DNA of 64,000 nucleotides from an uncultured Ruminococcus sp. (GTDB lineage Bacteria; Bacillota; Clostridia; Oscillospirales; Ruminococcaceae). Shown here in pieces: positions 41,677 through 50,968 of the stretch. The stretch is taken from contig CAMBLM010000003.1 of NCBI GenBank assembly GCA_945868475.1, forward strand, positions 1-64,000, read 5' to 3'. Positions within the stretch are counted from its first letter, which is position 1; every line of letters begins with the position of its first letter. The notes under the pieces were generated by a model that saw nothing but the letters and a program-made list of their open reading frames with translations, was not told the origin of the DNA and did not search any database. The position numbers and the translations under genes are program-made.

Positions 41677-43082
41677 TGAGAAATGACGAATTTTATATGG
41701 AAAAAGCACTTCTGCTCGCAGATGAAGCCGCCGCGGACGGCGAAGCTCCGATAGGTGCGGTCATAGTCCGAAAGAGCGACGGCGAGATCGTCGGAACGGG
41801 AAGAAATACCCGTGAAAAAGGCAGAACTGCGCTCGGTCATGCCGAAATATCGGCTATTGCAAGTGCCTGCAAAAAGCTTGGCGGCTGGCGGCTCTCGGGG
41901 TGCGAGATGTTCGTGACGCTCGAACCCTGCCCGATGTGCGCAGGTGCGATAGCGAACGCTCGGCTCGACAGGGTGGTTTTCGGCGCATCGGATACGAAAA
42001 ACGGCTTCGCAGGTTCAAGGGCGAATCTCTTTGAGCTTTGCGGAAGCTATACTATTATAAAAGGCGGAGTGATGAGAACCGAATGTGAAGCTCAACTGAA
42101 AAGCTTCTTCGGCGCACTCAGAAAGAAGAAAAACGGAATGAACGGCATCAAACTTATAAAAACAGAATCGGCGGAGCAGGTGAAAAACCTCGCCGCAATC
42201 GCAGACGAGATATGGCACGAGTGGTTTCCCTCGATACTTTCGGCGGAGCAGATAGATTATATGGTCGAAAAGTTCCAGTCGGAAAAAGCTATGACCGAGC
42301 AGATGAAAAATGACGGCTATGAATACTATTATATACACCGAAACGGCGAGCATATCGGCTATACTGCCATAAAAAATGACGGAAAAAGGCTCTTTTTATC
42401 CAAGCTTTATATAAAAAAGGAATTCCGCGGAAAAGGCTATGCTTCGGCGGCTTTCAGGATCATAAAGGATATCGCTTCCGAGCGTTCGCTCCGTTCGATA
42501 TGGCTCACGGTCAACAAATACAACGCGAACTCTATCGCAGTGTATGAAAAGCTCGGCTTCAGACGTATCGGCGAGGGCGTGACCGATATCGGAAACGGCT
42601 ATGTTATGGACGATTTCTTCTATCAATACGATATAAATTCCGTCCGCAGGATAGAGGAAGCAGACAGGGAGTTCTTCCTCGGTGCGGCGGATACCTTTTA
42701 CCACACAGATGCGGTGGAAAAGCCCCTCCCGATGAAAAAGCTTGAAGCTATCTTCGCCGAAATGATGCGCTCGGACGTTTACCTCGAGGGTATGATACTT
42801 CTTCACAACGGCGAAAGAGCAGGCTATGCCGCTATCGCAAAAACTTTCCAGACCGAGAGTGCCGCCCTGACCGTCTGGGTCGAGGACTTGTATATTTTGC
42901 CCGAATTCCGCGGAAAAGGCTTGGGAAATACTTTCTTCGAGCGGCTTTTTGAACGCTTCGACAGCGTGACGGGCAGATACCGCCTTGAAGTTGAACCCGA
43001 AAATGAAACAGCTTACAATCTGTATAAAAAAATGGGATTCCGTGAGCTTGGCTACACGGAAATGATAAAGGAGATGAACTGA
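41673..43082 (+). CDS. TadA-type tRNA adenosine deaminase fused to two GNAT domains
   Basis: 469 residues in one frame. Residues 1-150 are TadA, which deaminates A34 to inosine in tRNA-Arg: His56-Ala-Glu58 (LGHAEISA) and PCPMCAG (Cys86, Cys89) are the zinc/catalytic residues. Residues 156-310 are a GNAT acetyltransferase (LYIKKEFRGKGYASAAFRII is its acetyl-CoA loop, then ANSIAVYEKLGFRRIG). Residues 310-469 are a second GNAT (LYILPEFRGKGLGNTFFERL, NLYKKMGFRELGY). The start at 41673 overlaps the preceding stop. TadA is normally about 150-170 residues alone; the fusion is unusual. The GNAT substrates are unknown. Confidence 0.9.
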   Translation: MMRNDEFYMEKALLLADEAAADGEAPIGAVIVRKSDGEIVGTGRNTREKGRTALGHAEISAIASACKKLGGWRLSGCEMFVTLEPCPMCAGAIANARLDRVVFGASDTKNGFAGSRANLFELCGSYTIIKGGVMRTECEAQLKSFFGALRKKKNGMNGIKLIKTESAEQVKNLAAIADEIWHEWFPSILSAEQIDYMVEKFQSEKAMTEQMKNDGYEYYYIHRNGEHIGYTAIKNDGKRLFLSKLYIKKEFRGKGYASAAFRIIKDIASERSLRSIWLTVNKYNANSIAVYEKLGFRRIGEGVTDIGNGYVMDDFFYQYDINSVRRIEEADREFFLGAADTFYHTDAVEKPLPMKKLEAIFAEMMRSDVYLEGMILLHNGERAGYAAIAKTFQTESAALTVWVEDLYILPEFRGKGLGNTFFERLFERFDSVTGRYRLEVEPENETAYNLYKKMGFRELGYTEMIKEMN

Positions 43083-43083
43083 A

Positions 43084-44370
43084 ATGGCAGTACGCTTTTA
43101 CAATGCGCGTATCCTTAGCCTTGAAAACGGAATGAATGTCGATTTCGGCGAAGTTCACACCGACGGCGGCGTTATTTCTTATGTCGGCGGCAGTGAAAAC
43201 GCACCGAAAGGCACTTTTGAGCGTGAAATAAACCTCAACGGCAACCTTATAATGCCCTCGTTCAAAAATGCGCATACACATTCGGCAATGACTTTCCTCC
43301 GTTCGTATGCGGACGACCTTCCCTTGCAGGACTGGCTTTTCAAGCAGGTTTTCCCAATGGAGGCAAAGCTCACGGGCGATGATATCTATACTTTCTCGAA
43401 AATCGCTTTCGCCGAGTATCTCACAAGCGGCATCACGGCGGATTTCGATATGTATTTTGAACCCGAATATATGGCAAAGGCTTCCGAGGAAACGGGCTTC
43501 CGCACAATAATGTGCGGCTCGGTCGCAGGCTCGGAGGACGAATGTGACGCTGCTCTTACAAAGCTTGAAACATTATACAATAAGTATAAGGACAGAAGCG
43601 AATTCGTCAGCTACCGTCTTGGCTTCCACGCAGAATATACGACCCATGTTTCGATAATAAACGGCATCGGCGAGCTTGCGAAGAAGTACAAAGCTCCCGT
43701 TTACGCCCACAACAGCGAAACCCTCTCCGAAACAAAGGAGTGCATCGGACGCTATGGCTATACCCCGACCGAGCTTATGGAAAGAGCAGGCGTGTTCGAG
43801 TACGGCGGCGGCGGTTTCCACTGCGTTTATATGAGCGACAACGACATCGAAATTTTCCGCAGACGCGGACTCTGGGCAGTCACGAACCCCTGCTCGAACG
43901 CAAAGCTTGCAAGCGGCATCGCTCCCCTTGTGAAAATGATGGAAAAGGGCATAAAGCTTGCAATAGGCACGGACGGCGCGGCAAGCAACAACGCCCTTGA
44001 TATGTTCCGTGAAATGTACCTTGCGGCTGTTTTGCAGAAAATTCAGCTCAAAGATGCGGCGGCAATGCCCGCGGACAGAATTCTCCGAATGGCTTGCTGC
44101 GGCTCGGCGAACGCAATGGGACTGGACAACTGCGACGGCATCGCAAAGGGAAAGAAAGCCGATCTTATCGTTATCGACCTCAATGCGCCGAATATGCGTC
44201 CTCTTCACAATATCCCGAAAAACCTCGTCTACAGCGGCTCGAAGCAGAACGTCCTGCTGACGATGTGCGCAGGAAAAATCCTTTATGAGAACGGCGGATT
44301 CACAACTATCGACCTCGAAAAAACATACGCCGATGCGGATATTTCACTTAAAAGAATGTTGAACGAATGA
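43084..44370 (+). CDS. Amidohydrolase, 5'-methylthioadenosine/S-adenosylhomocysteine deaminase-like
   Basis: 428-residue metal-dependent deaminase of the ATZ/TRZ (MtaD/SsnA) branch. Metal ligands are HTHSAM (HxH), the His in GFHAEYTTH, the His in VYAHNSET, and Asp in GTDGAASNN. Ala-Asn-Ala-Met-Gly and KKADLIVIDL mark the small beta domain. Relatives deaminate MTA, SAH, guanine or adenosine-like compounds; which applies here cannot be read from motifs. It starts one base after the TadA-GNAT-GNAT stop, so both nucleobase-type deaminases are co-expressed. Confidence 0.88.
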   Translation: MAVRFYNARILSLENGMNVDFGEVHTDGGVISYVGGSENAPKGTFEREINLNGNLIMPSFKNAHTHSAMTFLRSYADDLPLQDWLFKQVFPMEAKLTGDDIYTFSKIAFAEYLTSGITADFDMYFEPEYMAKASEETGFRTIMCGSVAGSEDECDAALTKLETLYNKYKDRSEFVSYRLGFHAEYTTHVSIINGIGELAKKYKAPVYAHNSETLSETKECIGRYGYTPTELMERAGVFEYGGGGFHCVYMSDNDIEIFRRRGLWAVTNPCSNAKLASGIAPLVKMMEKGIKLAIGTDGAASNNALDMFREMYLAAVLQKIQLKDAAAMPADRILRMACCGSANAMGLDNCDGIAKGKKADLIVIDLNAPNMRPLHNIPKNLVYSGSKQNVLLTMCAGKILYENGGFTTIDLEKTYADADISLKRMLNE

Positions 44371-44434
44371 CGGCATTTTCAACAAAAGTCTTGTGCCCTT
44401 TGATATAATTTTGCCCAAGAAAGGAATCAGAAAA

Positions 44435-45361
44435 ATGAGCATATATTTTCATCTCCCAAGCTTCACACACCATTTCAGCCTTAACAAGCTGATGATAGAA
44501 ACTCTCCGCGACCACCCCGAATATTTCATTGACGGACTGGAGATAGCGTCCGTTTTCGGCGGTTTTGACGGTTCGACATGGAACGGCGGAAGAGGCGTCG
44601 GCGGTCAATTTGACCCGAAAGTGACAGAACTTGTCATAAAGACCTTTGATGAACTGAAAGTCCCTATCCGCTTTACGTTCACAAACCCTCTCATCACCGA
44701 GGAACATCTTTCCGACAAAAACTGCAACGAGATACTCAGAATGGCTGACAACGGCATCAATCAGGTCATTGTTATGAGCGAAGTTCTCGAAAAATATATC
44801 CGCGAAAATTACCCGCGGTATAAGATAACCTCCTCGACCTGCAAGGAAATAAGAGATATGGACGGCGTGAATGCCGAGCTTGAAAAGCCATACAACCTTG
44901 TTGTCCTCGACTATAACTGGAACAATAAATTCGATGAACTCGAAAAGATAAAGGATAAGGGCAGATGCGAAATTCTTGTAAATGCGCTCTGCCAGCCGAA
45001 CTGCCCACGCCGCGGCGAGCATTACAGAGCTATCGGAAAGGTTCAGATCGAACGCTGCGAAGCTGCTTATTCTTCCGTCGGCGGAAAGCTTCAGTTCAAG
45101 GACTTTGAATGTCCGTTCATGTCAAGGGATATATATGATATCACGGAACTTCCGACCTTTATCTCGCCCGAAGCCATTCAGGAAAAATACGTTCCAATGG
45201 GCTTCAGGGAGTTCAAGCTCGAGGGCAGGAGCGCACCCGATATCAATATGCTCGAAACATATATGTACTATTTTGCAAAGCCCGAAACAAGGGATAAGGT
45301 GCGCCTTGAAATGCTCGGAAAGCTCACCGGCGGAATAAGACATTTCAATATTTTCCGCTGA
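44435..45361 (+). CDS. U32-peptidase-like TIM-barrel protein
   Basis: 308 residues. Conserved-looking segments include NALCQPNCPRRGEHY, with two Cys, and a later C-terminal CPFMSRD. PMGFREFKLEGRSAPD resembles the KIEGR segment of U32 proteins such as YhbU/UbiU, which use Cys ligands for a [4Fe-4S] cluster. The match is by pattern only. The ATG at 44435 has AGAAAGGAA ahead; the frame opens 14 codons earlier without a site. Last gene of the tadA/amidohydrolase unit. Confidence 0.6.
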   Translation: MSIYFHLPSFTHHFSLNKLMIETLRDHPEYFIDGLEIASVFGGFDGSTWNGGRGVGGQFDPKVTELVIKTFDELKVPIRFTFTNPLITEEHLSDKNCNEILRMADNGINQVIVMSEVLEKYIRENYPRYKITSSTCKEIRDMDGVNAELEKPYNLVVLDYNWNNKFDELEKIKDKGRCEILVNALCQPNCPRRGEHYRAIGKVQIERCEAAYSSVGGKLQFKDFECPFMSRDIYDITELPTFISPEAIQEKYVPMGFREFKLEGRSAPDINMLETYMYYFAKPETRDKVRLEMLGKLTGGIRHFNIFR

Positions 45362-45500
45362 GCAAAAAGATTACAAAGAAGTTACAAACGGTAACGCAAA
45401 GTAACAAAAAAACGCATAAAAACAGTCTTTTCAGCCCGATTTTAGTAAAAAACTATATAATACAACTAATTTTGAATTTTAAATTTGTGACAGATGTACA

Positions 45501-45529
45501 TTGACAGTTTGCAAATGAAATGGTAGAAT
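45501..45529 (+). promoter_or_regulatory. Strong promoter for the NPATG surface protein
   Basis: TTGACA, exactly 17 bases, TAGAAT preceded by TGG. A leader of about 120 bases follows, ending in AAGGAGG. Confidence 0.8.
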
Positions 45530-45656
45530 TAAAGCACGATGTTAAGAGTGAATACATAAAACGTATAAGCACTCGGAACACCACTATTCTATTGATTTCC
45601 ATTTTATATTTGGAAATAAATAAAGAAAAACAAAACAAAACAAGGAGGAATTTTTC

Positions 45657-47279
45657 ATGAACATGAAAAAGACAATCGCAGCAGTTGCTGCATGCGCAAT
45701 GGCCGTATCTGCAATGGCTACAACAGTTTCCGCTGTAGACGAAAACGCTACAGAAGCAAAGTCCGTACACTATGACCTTACTTACAAGACAAAGGCTACA
45801 TCCGCTGATCTTACTTTCACACTCGTTAAGACACCAGTTACAGGCGACAAGCTCACAATTTACATTCCTTACTCTATCGCAAAGTCTATTCCTAAGGAAG
45901 TAACAGTTACAGCTGGTACAAAGACATTCAAGTTCAACACTGACTCCGGCAGTGCTGATTATGACGGTTCTGCAAAGTGCGAGAGCAAGAGCGCACTTGG
46001 TAAGAATGGCGAACTCACATCTTCTTTTGGTACACCTGCTGGCACTGATCCTGATGACTACGTAAACGATCTTTGGATTTACACAATCGACCTCAGCGCA
46101 GGCAACGGCGCGGCTCTTGCAAAGCTCATCAACGATGTTGATACAGCTGAAAACAAAGTTATCACTGTTACAATGAAGGGCCTTACAGAAACAGTTAGCC
46201 AGTCTGCTTTGAACACTGCACTCGTTGCCGGTTCTGTTGTAAAGAGCGATGCTACATTCGTAAAGGGCGCTGTAGCTTGCACAGACGGCACAGTTGTATT
46301 CAACGGCAGAGCTGCTGTTGCTGAGACTGAAGTTAAGATGCCTCTCCACACTGATACAAACGTTAACTCCTACAGCCTCTTCGGTGCAACTGATATCATC
46401 ACAATGCTCGAAAAGCCTGGTTTCAAGGCTAACGCTAAGGATGAGAGCAACACAAACAAGACCGGTTACAGAAATGTTTCTGCAGTTCTCAACGATATGA
46501 TCGCTAACTACGATGATGTTGTATTCACATTCAACACAGCTACAGACAGAGTTATCGATGCTGCATGGCTCAGCGGTAAGGAATCCTGGATCGGTTCTCC
46601 TGCTAACTACAAGGGCTACTACGTAACAGGCGTTCCCGGTGCAGATTCTTCTTGGATGGGTTCTGACACATACAAGTCCTTCCCTCAGCACCTCTACAAC
46701 CTCTTCGGTGATGAAAACACAGGCTACACATATTCTGATAGCTATGCATTCAACAACCTCTTCAATGCTGCTCTCGTTGCTAACAACGGTTACACAATGA
46801 ACCAGAGCACTGTAACTCCTTTCGAGTACAGCAAGACTTCCGTATCCTTCAGCTGGTCTGATCTCACTGGCGGTAACAGCTTCGTTTCTCCTGCAAGTGC
46901 TCTTCAGTCCCTCCAGCTTGCTACATCTTCTGACTGGTACTGGGATTCTATGGACGTAACAGGCTACGTTCTCGCAGCTGACGATGCTTCCACAGATGCT
47001 GGTATCGAAGATGAAGGCGACGACCTCGACGATGATGCTGCTGCTGATGACGATGATACAGTAGCTGACGATGACGATGTTGCTGCTGACGATGATGTTG
47101 ATGCTGATGTTGATGCTGATGACGACGTTGCTGCTGATGATGATGTTGCTGCTGATGACACAGTTGCTGATGATACAACAGCTGATGCTAACCCTGCAAC
47201 AGGCAACGCTCCTATCGCTCTCGCAGTTATCCCTGTAGCTCTTGCTGCTGCAGCAGTAGTTGCTAAGAAGAGAGGCTAA
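45657..47279 (+). CDS. Highly expressed cell-surface protein with Asp/Ala tail and NPATG anchor
   Basis: 540 residues. A signal peptide (TIAAVAACAMAVSAMATTVSA) is followed by a Thr/Ser/Ala-rich mature domain of about 430 residues with no family I recognise. A strongly acidic low-complexity stretch follows (about 455-510), made of Asp runs separated by Val-Ala-Ala. The sorting signal is NPATG, then a hydrophobic helix (LAVIPVALAAAAVVA) and KKRG. Codon choice is strongly biased (GCT, ACA, AAG, CTC) and differs from the genes around it. With the consensus promoter, AGGAGG site and strong terminator, this indicates very high expression. A structural wall or S-layer-like role is a guess. Confidence 0.82.
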   Translation: MNMKKTIAAVAACAMAVSAMATTVSAVDENATEAKSVHYDLTYKTKATSADLTFTLVKTPVTGDKLTIYIPYSIAKSIPKEVTVTAGTKTFKFNTDSGSADYDGSAKCESKSALGKNGELTSSFGTPAGTDPDDYVNDLWIYTIDLSAGNGAALAKLINDVDTAENKVITVTMKGLTETVSQSALNTALVAGSVVKSDATFVKGAVACTDGTVVFNGRAAVAETEVKMPLHTDTNVNSYSLFGATDIITMLEKPGFKANAKDESNTNKTGYRNVSAVLNDMIANYDDVVFTFNTATDRVIDAAWLSGKESWIGSPANYKGYYVTGVPGADSSWMGSDTYKSFPQHLYNLFGDENTGYTYSDSYAFNNLFNAALVANNGYTMNQSTVTPFEYSKTSVSFSWSDLTGGNSFVSPASALQSLQLATSSDWYWDSMDVTGYVLAADDASTDAGIEDEGDDLDDDAAADDDDTVADDDDVAADDDVDADVDADDDVAADDDVAADDTVADDTTADANPATGNAPIALAVIPVALAAAAVVAKKRG

Positions 47280-47404
47280 GCCCGCACCGTTCTAAGACGG
47301 TACGAAATGTATTGAACATACATTGCGCAAAGCTTCATGAAAGATAACTTTACTGAAATTACTTTCGGGTGTTTAAGCTAAGTTATTCTAACATCAAAAA
47401 TATG

Positions 47405-47441
47405 ACCGCTGTCCGTATGCAGAACGGACAGCGGTTTTTTG
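47405..47441 (+). terminator. Terminator of the surface protein gene
   Basis: ACCGCTGTCCGT pairs with ACGGACAGCGGT (47405-47416 / 47424-47435), followed by TTTTTTG. A smaller hairpin ACCGT/ACGGT (47286-47301) precedes it. Confidence 0.88.
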
Positions 47442-47523
47442 TTACCTTAAATTCTCCGCCGAATAAATTGGTTCGGCGGAGATTTTGCTATTTAAACGGA
47501 TATACGAGGGAATTAAAATGTTA

Positions 47524-47624
47524 ATACTAATCTCTAATGAATGTGTAGAAAAAAATCGGCGCAAAACCCATATATGCGAGCTTTTACTTGATTTTTTGTA
47601 CACATTCTGATTAGATATTAGTAT
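47524..47624. repeat. MITE-like element B
   Basis: ATACTAATCTCTAAT ... TGATTAGATATTAGTAT, 101 bp, imperfect terminal inverted repeats. Its arms carry AAAAATCGGCGC and CTTGATTTTTT, as in family A, but the ends differ. Its left arm matches, inverted, the right half of the element at 59492-59612. The rest of 47625-47790 is AT-rich with nothing recognised. Confidence 0.75.
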
Positions 47625-47790
47625 AAAACGATATACACAGAGTTGAGATAGCGACAAAATGTAAATACTGAATGTATTACTTCCGTCACAATATATCAAA
47701 AAATGAAGTTTGAGAATATTAATTTTTTTGGATCAATTATCGTGATATTGCACAACAAATTTCCACTGCATAGTTAAAACTGAACAAAAT

Positions 47791-47812
47791 CGGTTAAACG
47801 TAAACGTTTGAA
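47791..47812 (+). promoter_or_regulatory. Candidate LacI-family operator
   Basis: TTAAACGTAAACGTTTGAA contains the palindrome AAACGTTT (47802-47809) and overlapping half-sites AAACG. This is the usual core of LacI-family operators, about 70 bases before the -35 of the transporter operon. The regulator is not in the window. Confidence 0.45.
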
Positions 47813-47878
47813 AAAGAAATTAAATATTTATAAAATATGAACAATGGCGCGATAGTGAACAAAAACTAAAATATAACC

Positions 47879-47907
47879 TTGACAAGCATTGTGTAAATTG
47901 TTATAAT
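47879..47907 (+). promoter_or_regulatory. Consensus promoter of the transporter operon
   Basis: TTGACA, 17 bases, TATAAT: a perfect consensus. The leader is about 130 bases; CATTGTGTAAATTGTT in the promoter is nearly repeated at 47935-47952 (CATTGTGTGCAAATTTTT). Confidence 0.9.
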
Positions 47908-48041
47908 ATTAATATAACTCATTATATTTTCAGACATTGTGTGCAAATTTTTCAGCGGGTTTTAACATAAGCATCACAATTCCTGTTTTTTGAGTACAGA
48001 CTAAAACAGATATGCAGTTTTAATGAAAGGTGGTTTGTCTG

Positions 48042-50951
48042 TTGTCGAGTAAAACTAATTTCAGGAGAATTGTTTCAGCCCTGACCGCGCTGATGCTTGC
48101 GGTCACTACTTTTGCGGCTGTTCCCGTCACTGCCGACAGTACGGAAACGACGGAAACAACGGCGGCACAGTCCTCCGGACAGGAAACGTTCTCTTACGAA
48201 GAACAAAATACTTACAGCGACTATTACGACGGAATATCAGGGTCAAAACGCCCCGATAAGGAAGCATTCTTAACTTATAAGGGTGCTCGTGACGGTGCTC
48301 AGGTCAGCGTGGAGTCCTATGAGGGCAAGGATAACATCGTTGTCTGGAACAATGAAGAGGGTACACTTGACTTTACTGTAAACGTTCCCGAAACAGGTGC
48401 TTACAACATCGGTATGTCGTACTACCAGATCACGGGAAGTACAACGACTACCGAATTTTCTGTGCTTATTGACGGTGAATCCCCGTATGATACAGCTGCG
48501 AGAATCAATATCCCCCGTATCTGGACGAGCAAATACCCCATCGCTCCCGATGCTAAGGATAACGAGATCCGTCCTCCGCAGGTAGAAATGCCGATGTGGA
48601 CAACAACTTCGTTCAAGGATGAGGACGGTCTGTTCAATGAACCGCTTCTCTTCTACCTCGAAGCAGGCGAACATACAATTTCCATCAACTCCGAAAGAGC
48701 GATGGTCGCTATCGAGTATATCAAGCTCTACAACGAAAAGGGCTACGATAAGTATGTGAAGCCGTCCGATGACGAGCTTGCAAAAAATGCTTCCGCTGAG
48801 CCTATCAAAGTCCAGGGCGAACGCTATACATACACAAACTCACAGACACTTTTCCCGACTTATGACCGCGGCAACTACCTCACCGAACCTTCAAACCCGA
48901 CCAAGCAGCGTTACAACACTGTCGGCGACGGTACTTGGGATCAGTCCGGTCAGGCTATCACATGGGAGATTGATGTTGCTGAGGCAGGCTATTATAAGGT
49001 GAACCTTAAAAGCCGCCAGAATGAACTCCGCGGACTTTTCTCCAACAGAAGACTTTATATCGACGGCGAAGTACCCTCTGACGCCTTTAGCGAAATAAAG
49101 TTCTACTACAGCACAAACTGGGTATCCGTTGTCCCCGAGGACGAAAACGGTGACCCTGCATATATCTACCTCGACAAGGGCAAGCATACACTCACTCTTG
49201 AATGTATCCCGGGTGCTATCGGCGAATATATGCGCAAACTCGACAATATCGTGTACGAAGCCAACCAGTATTATATGCAGATACTTATGATAACAGGTCC
49301 TTCGCCCGATAAATACACAGACTACTTCGTTCACAGACAGATCCCCGAGCTTCTCGGCGTCTTTGAAAGACTTTCCGTTGAACTCCGTGAAACCCGTGCC
49401 GCTATCGAAGAGATCGCAGGCATCGATGGTTCGGAAGCTGCTGTTCTCGACCGTCTTGCAGACGTTTTTGACAAGTGTATAAAGCGTCCTAACAAGATCC
49501 CCGATTACGTTTCTTCCAGCGGTATCAAGGATAACGTTACTGCCGTTTCCTCCTGGATGCGTCAGTACAGAAGCCAGCCGCTCGAGATCGACTATATCGA
49601 GCTTGTTCCTGCAAGCAAGGAAGTTACTTCCGTCAAGAAGAACTTCTTCAAGTCCCTTTCATTCAGCACAAAGGCTCTTATCGGTTCGTTCTTCGAGGAT
49701 TACACAGTCCTTTCCGATGTAACGGCTGATTCTATCAACGTTTGGGTCGGCATCGGCCGTGACCAGACAAACATCATCAAGCAGATGACCGATTCACAGT
49801 TCGTTCCCGAAACAGGCATCGATGTTTCCATCAACCTCGTTCAGGGTACTATTATGGAAGCGGTACTCGCAGGAAAAGGCCCTGACGTTGCCCTCTTTAT
49901 CGGCGGCGAATTCCCTGTAAACCTTGCTATCAGAGGCCTGGTAAAGAGCGTTGACGACCTTCCCGATTATGAAGAAGTAGCTGATCGTTTCCAGGAGGAA
50001 GCGACTGTTATGTACACTTATGACGGTCATGTTTACGGTATTCCGCTCACAAGAACGTTCCCGATGATGTTCTACCGTAAGGATATGCTCGCAGAAGTCG
50101 GCATCGATGCTCCGCCCGATACCTGGGACGACTTCATCGATATGCTCCCTGCTCTCCAGAGAAAGTATATGCAGCCGGGTCTTATCCTTCCTACCAACGT
50201 AAACGGTACGGCTGTTTCCCCTGCAACAGAAGCAGGTCATACATTCGCACTCCTTATGCTCCAGTCGGGTACGAACTATTATAATGATGACCAGACTGCG
50301 ACGAATTTCGACAGCCTCGAAGCTGTAAATGCATTCGCAAAATGGACAGAGCTTTATAACGTTTACCAGTTTGACCAGCAGTATGATGCGTTCACACGTT
50401 TCAGAACAGGTGAAGCTCCTATCGTTATCCAGAACTACTGTACATTCTATAATCAGCTCAACAGAGCTGCTCCTGAGATCAAGGGACTCTGGGATTTCAC
50501 CCACGTTCCGGGAACTGTTCGCGAGGACGGCACTGTTTCCTATGCTGCAAACTCCAACGGTTCCGGCGCGATCATCCTCAAGGACTGCAAGAATGTCGAT
50601 TCCGCCTGGGAATTCATCAAGTGGTTCACAGAAACCGATACACTCGTTGAATACGGTCAGGATGTTGAAGGCGTTATGGGTCCTCTCGGTCGTTTTGAAA
50701 GCGCAAACATCGAAGCTCTGAAGAAGCTCAACTGGTCGAATTCCGACCTCGAAAAGATCCTCTTCCAGATGGATCAGCTCGAAGAAATTCCTATCATTCC
50801 GTCATCCTACGTTGTTACCCGTGGTATTATGAACGCATTCCGTGCTGTTGTTAACGATAAGGAAAACGCAAGAGAAACACTTCGTCTTTACAATATCGAT
50901 ATCAACAACGAAATCACGAGAAAGCGCCATAATCTCGGCTTAGATTCTTAA
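48042..50951 (+). CDS. Extracellular solute-binding protein with two N-terminal carbohydrate-binding-like modules
   Basis: 969 residues. A signal peptide (TALMLAVTTFAAVPVTA) and a Thr/Glu-rich linker start it. Two beta-sandwich-like modules follow (about 75-235 and 250-410), each with a pattern of the kind NVPETGAYNIGMSYYQI and VAEAGYYKVNLKSRQ, common in CBM-like galactose-binding folds. A helical spacer follows (about 420-560). The C-terminal solute-binding domain (about 560-960) has GKGPDVALFIGGEFPVNLA, RTFPMMFYRKDMLAEVGIDA and NSNGSGAIILKD. Family-1 binding proteins are normally about 400-550 residues. The TTG at 48042 has GAAAGGTGG ahead; an in-frame GTG lies inside that site. First gene of an eight-gene operon. 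Confidence 0.88.
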   Translation: MSSKTNFRRIVSALTALMLAVTTFAAVPVTADSTETTETTAAQSSGQETFSYEEQNTYSDYYDGISGSKRPDKEAFLTYKGARDGAQVSVESYEGKDNIVVWNNEEGTLDFTVNVPETGAYNIGMSYYQITGSTTTTEFSVLIDGESPYDTAARINIPRIWTSKYPIAPDAKDNEIRPPQVEMPMWTTTSFKDEDGLFNEPLLFYLEAGEHTISINSERAMVAIEYIKLYNEKGYDKYVKPSDDELAKNASAEPIKVQGERYTYTNSQTLFPTYDRGNYLTEPSNPTKQRYNTVGDGTWDQSGQAITWEIDVAEAGYYKVNLKSRQNELRGLFSNRRLYIDGEVPSDAFSEIKFYYSTNWVSVVPEDENGDPAYIYLDKGKHTLTLECIPGAIGEYMRKLDNIVYEANQYYMQILMITGPSPDKYTDYFVHRQIPELLGVFERLSVELRETRAAIEEIAGIDGSEAAVLDRLADVFDKCIKRPNKIPDYVSSSGIKDNVTAVSSWMRQYRSQPLEIDYIELVPASKEVTSVKKNFFKSLSFSTKALIGSFFEDYTVLSDVTADSINVWVGIGRDQTNIIKQMTDSQFVPETGIDVSINLVQGTIMEAVLAGKGPDVALFIGGEFPVNLAIRGLVKSVDDLPDYEEVADRFQEEATVMYTYDGHVYGIPLTRTFPMMFYRKDMLAEVGIDAPPDTWDDFIDMLPALQRKYMQPGLILPTNVNGTAVSPATEAGHTFALLMLQSGTNYYNDDQTATNFDSLEAVNAFAKWTELYNVYQFDQQYDAFTRFRTGEAPIVIQNYCTFYNQLNRAAPEIKGLWDFTHVPGTVREDGTVSYAANSNGSGAIILKDCKNVDSAWEFIKWFTETDTLVEYGQDVEGVMGPLGRFESANIEALKKLNWSNSDLEKILFQMDQLEEIPIIPSSYVVTRGIMNAFRAVVNDKENARETLRLYNIDINNEITRKRHNLGLDS

Positions 50952-50968
50952 AGATTGGAGGGTTACCT

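Noticed and set aside
45453-46691. Long minus-strand open frame opposite the NPATG surface gene
   Set aside because: Caused by the biased codons of the surface gene; Cys- and Val-rich nonsense composition, no start signals.
47030-47190. Repeated GATGTTGCTGCTGAT-type units suggesting a CRISPR or satellite
   Set aside because: They are in-frame codons of the Asp/Ala-rich tail of the surface protein, without spacers.
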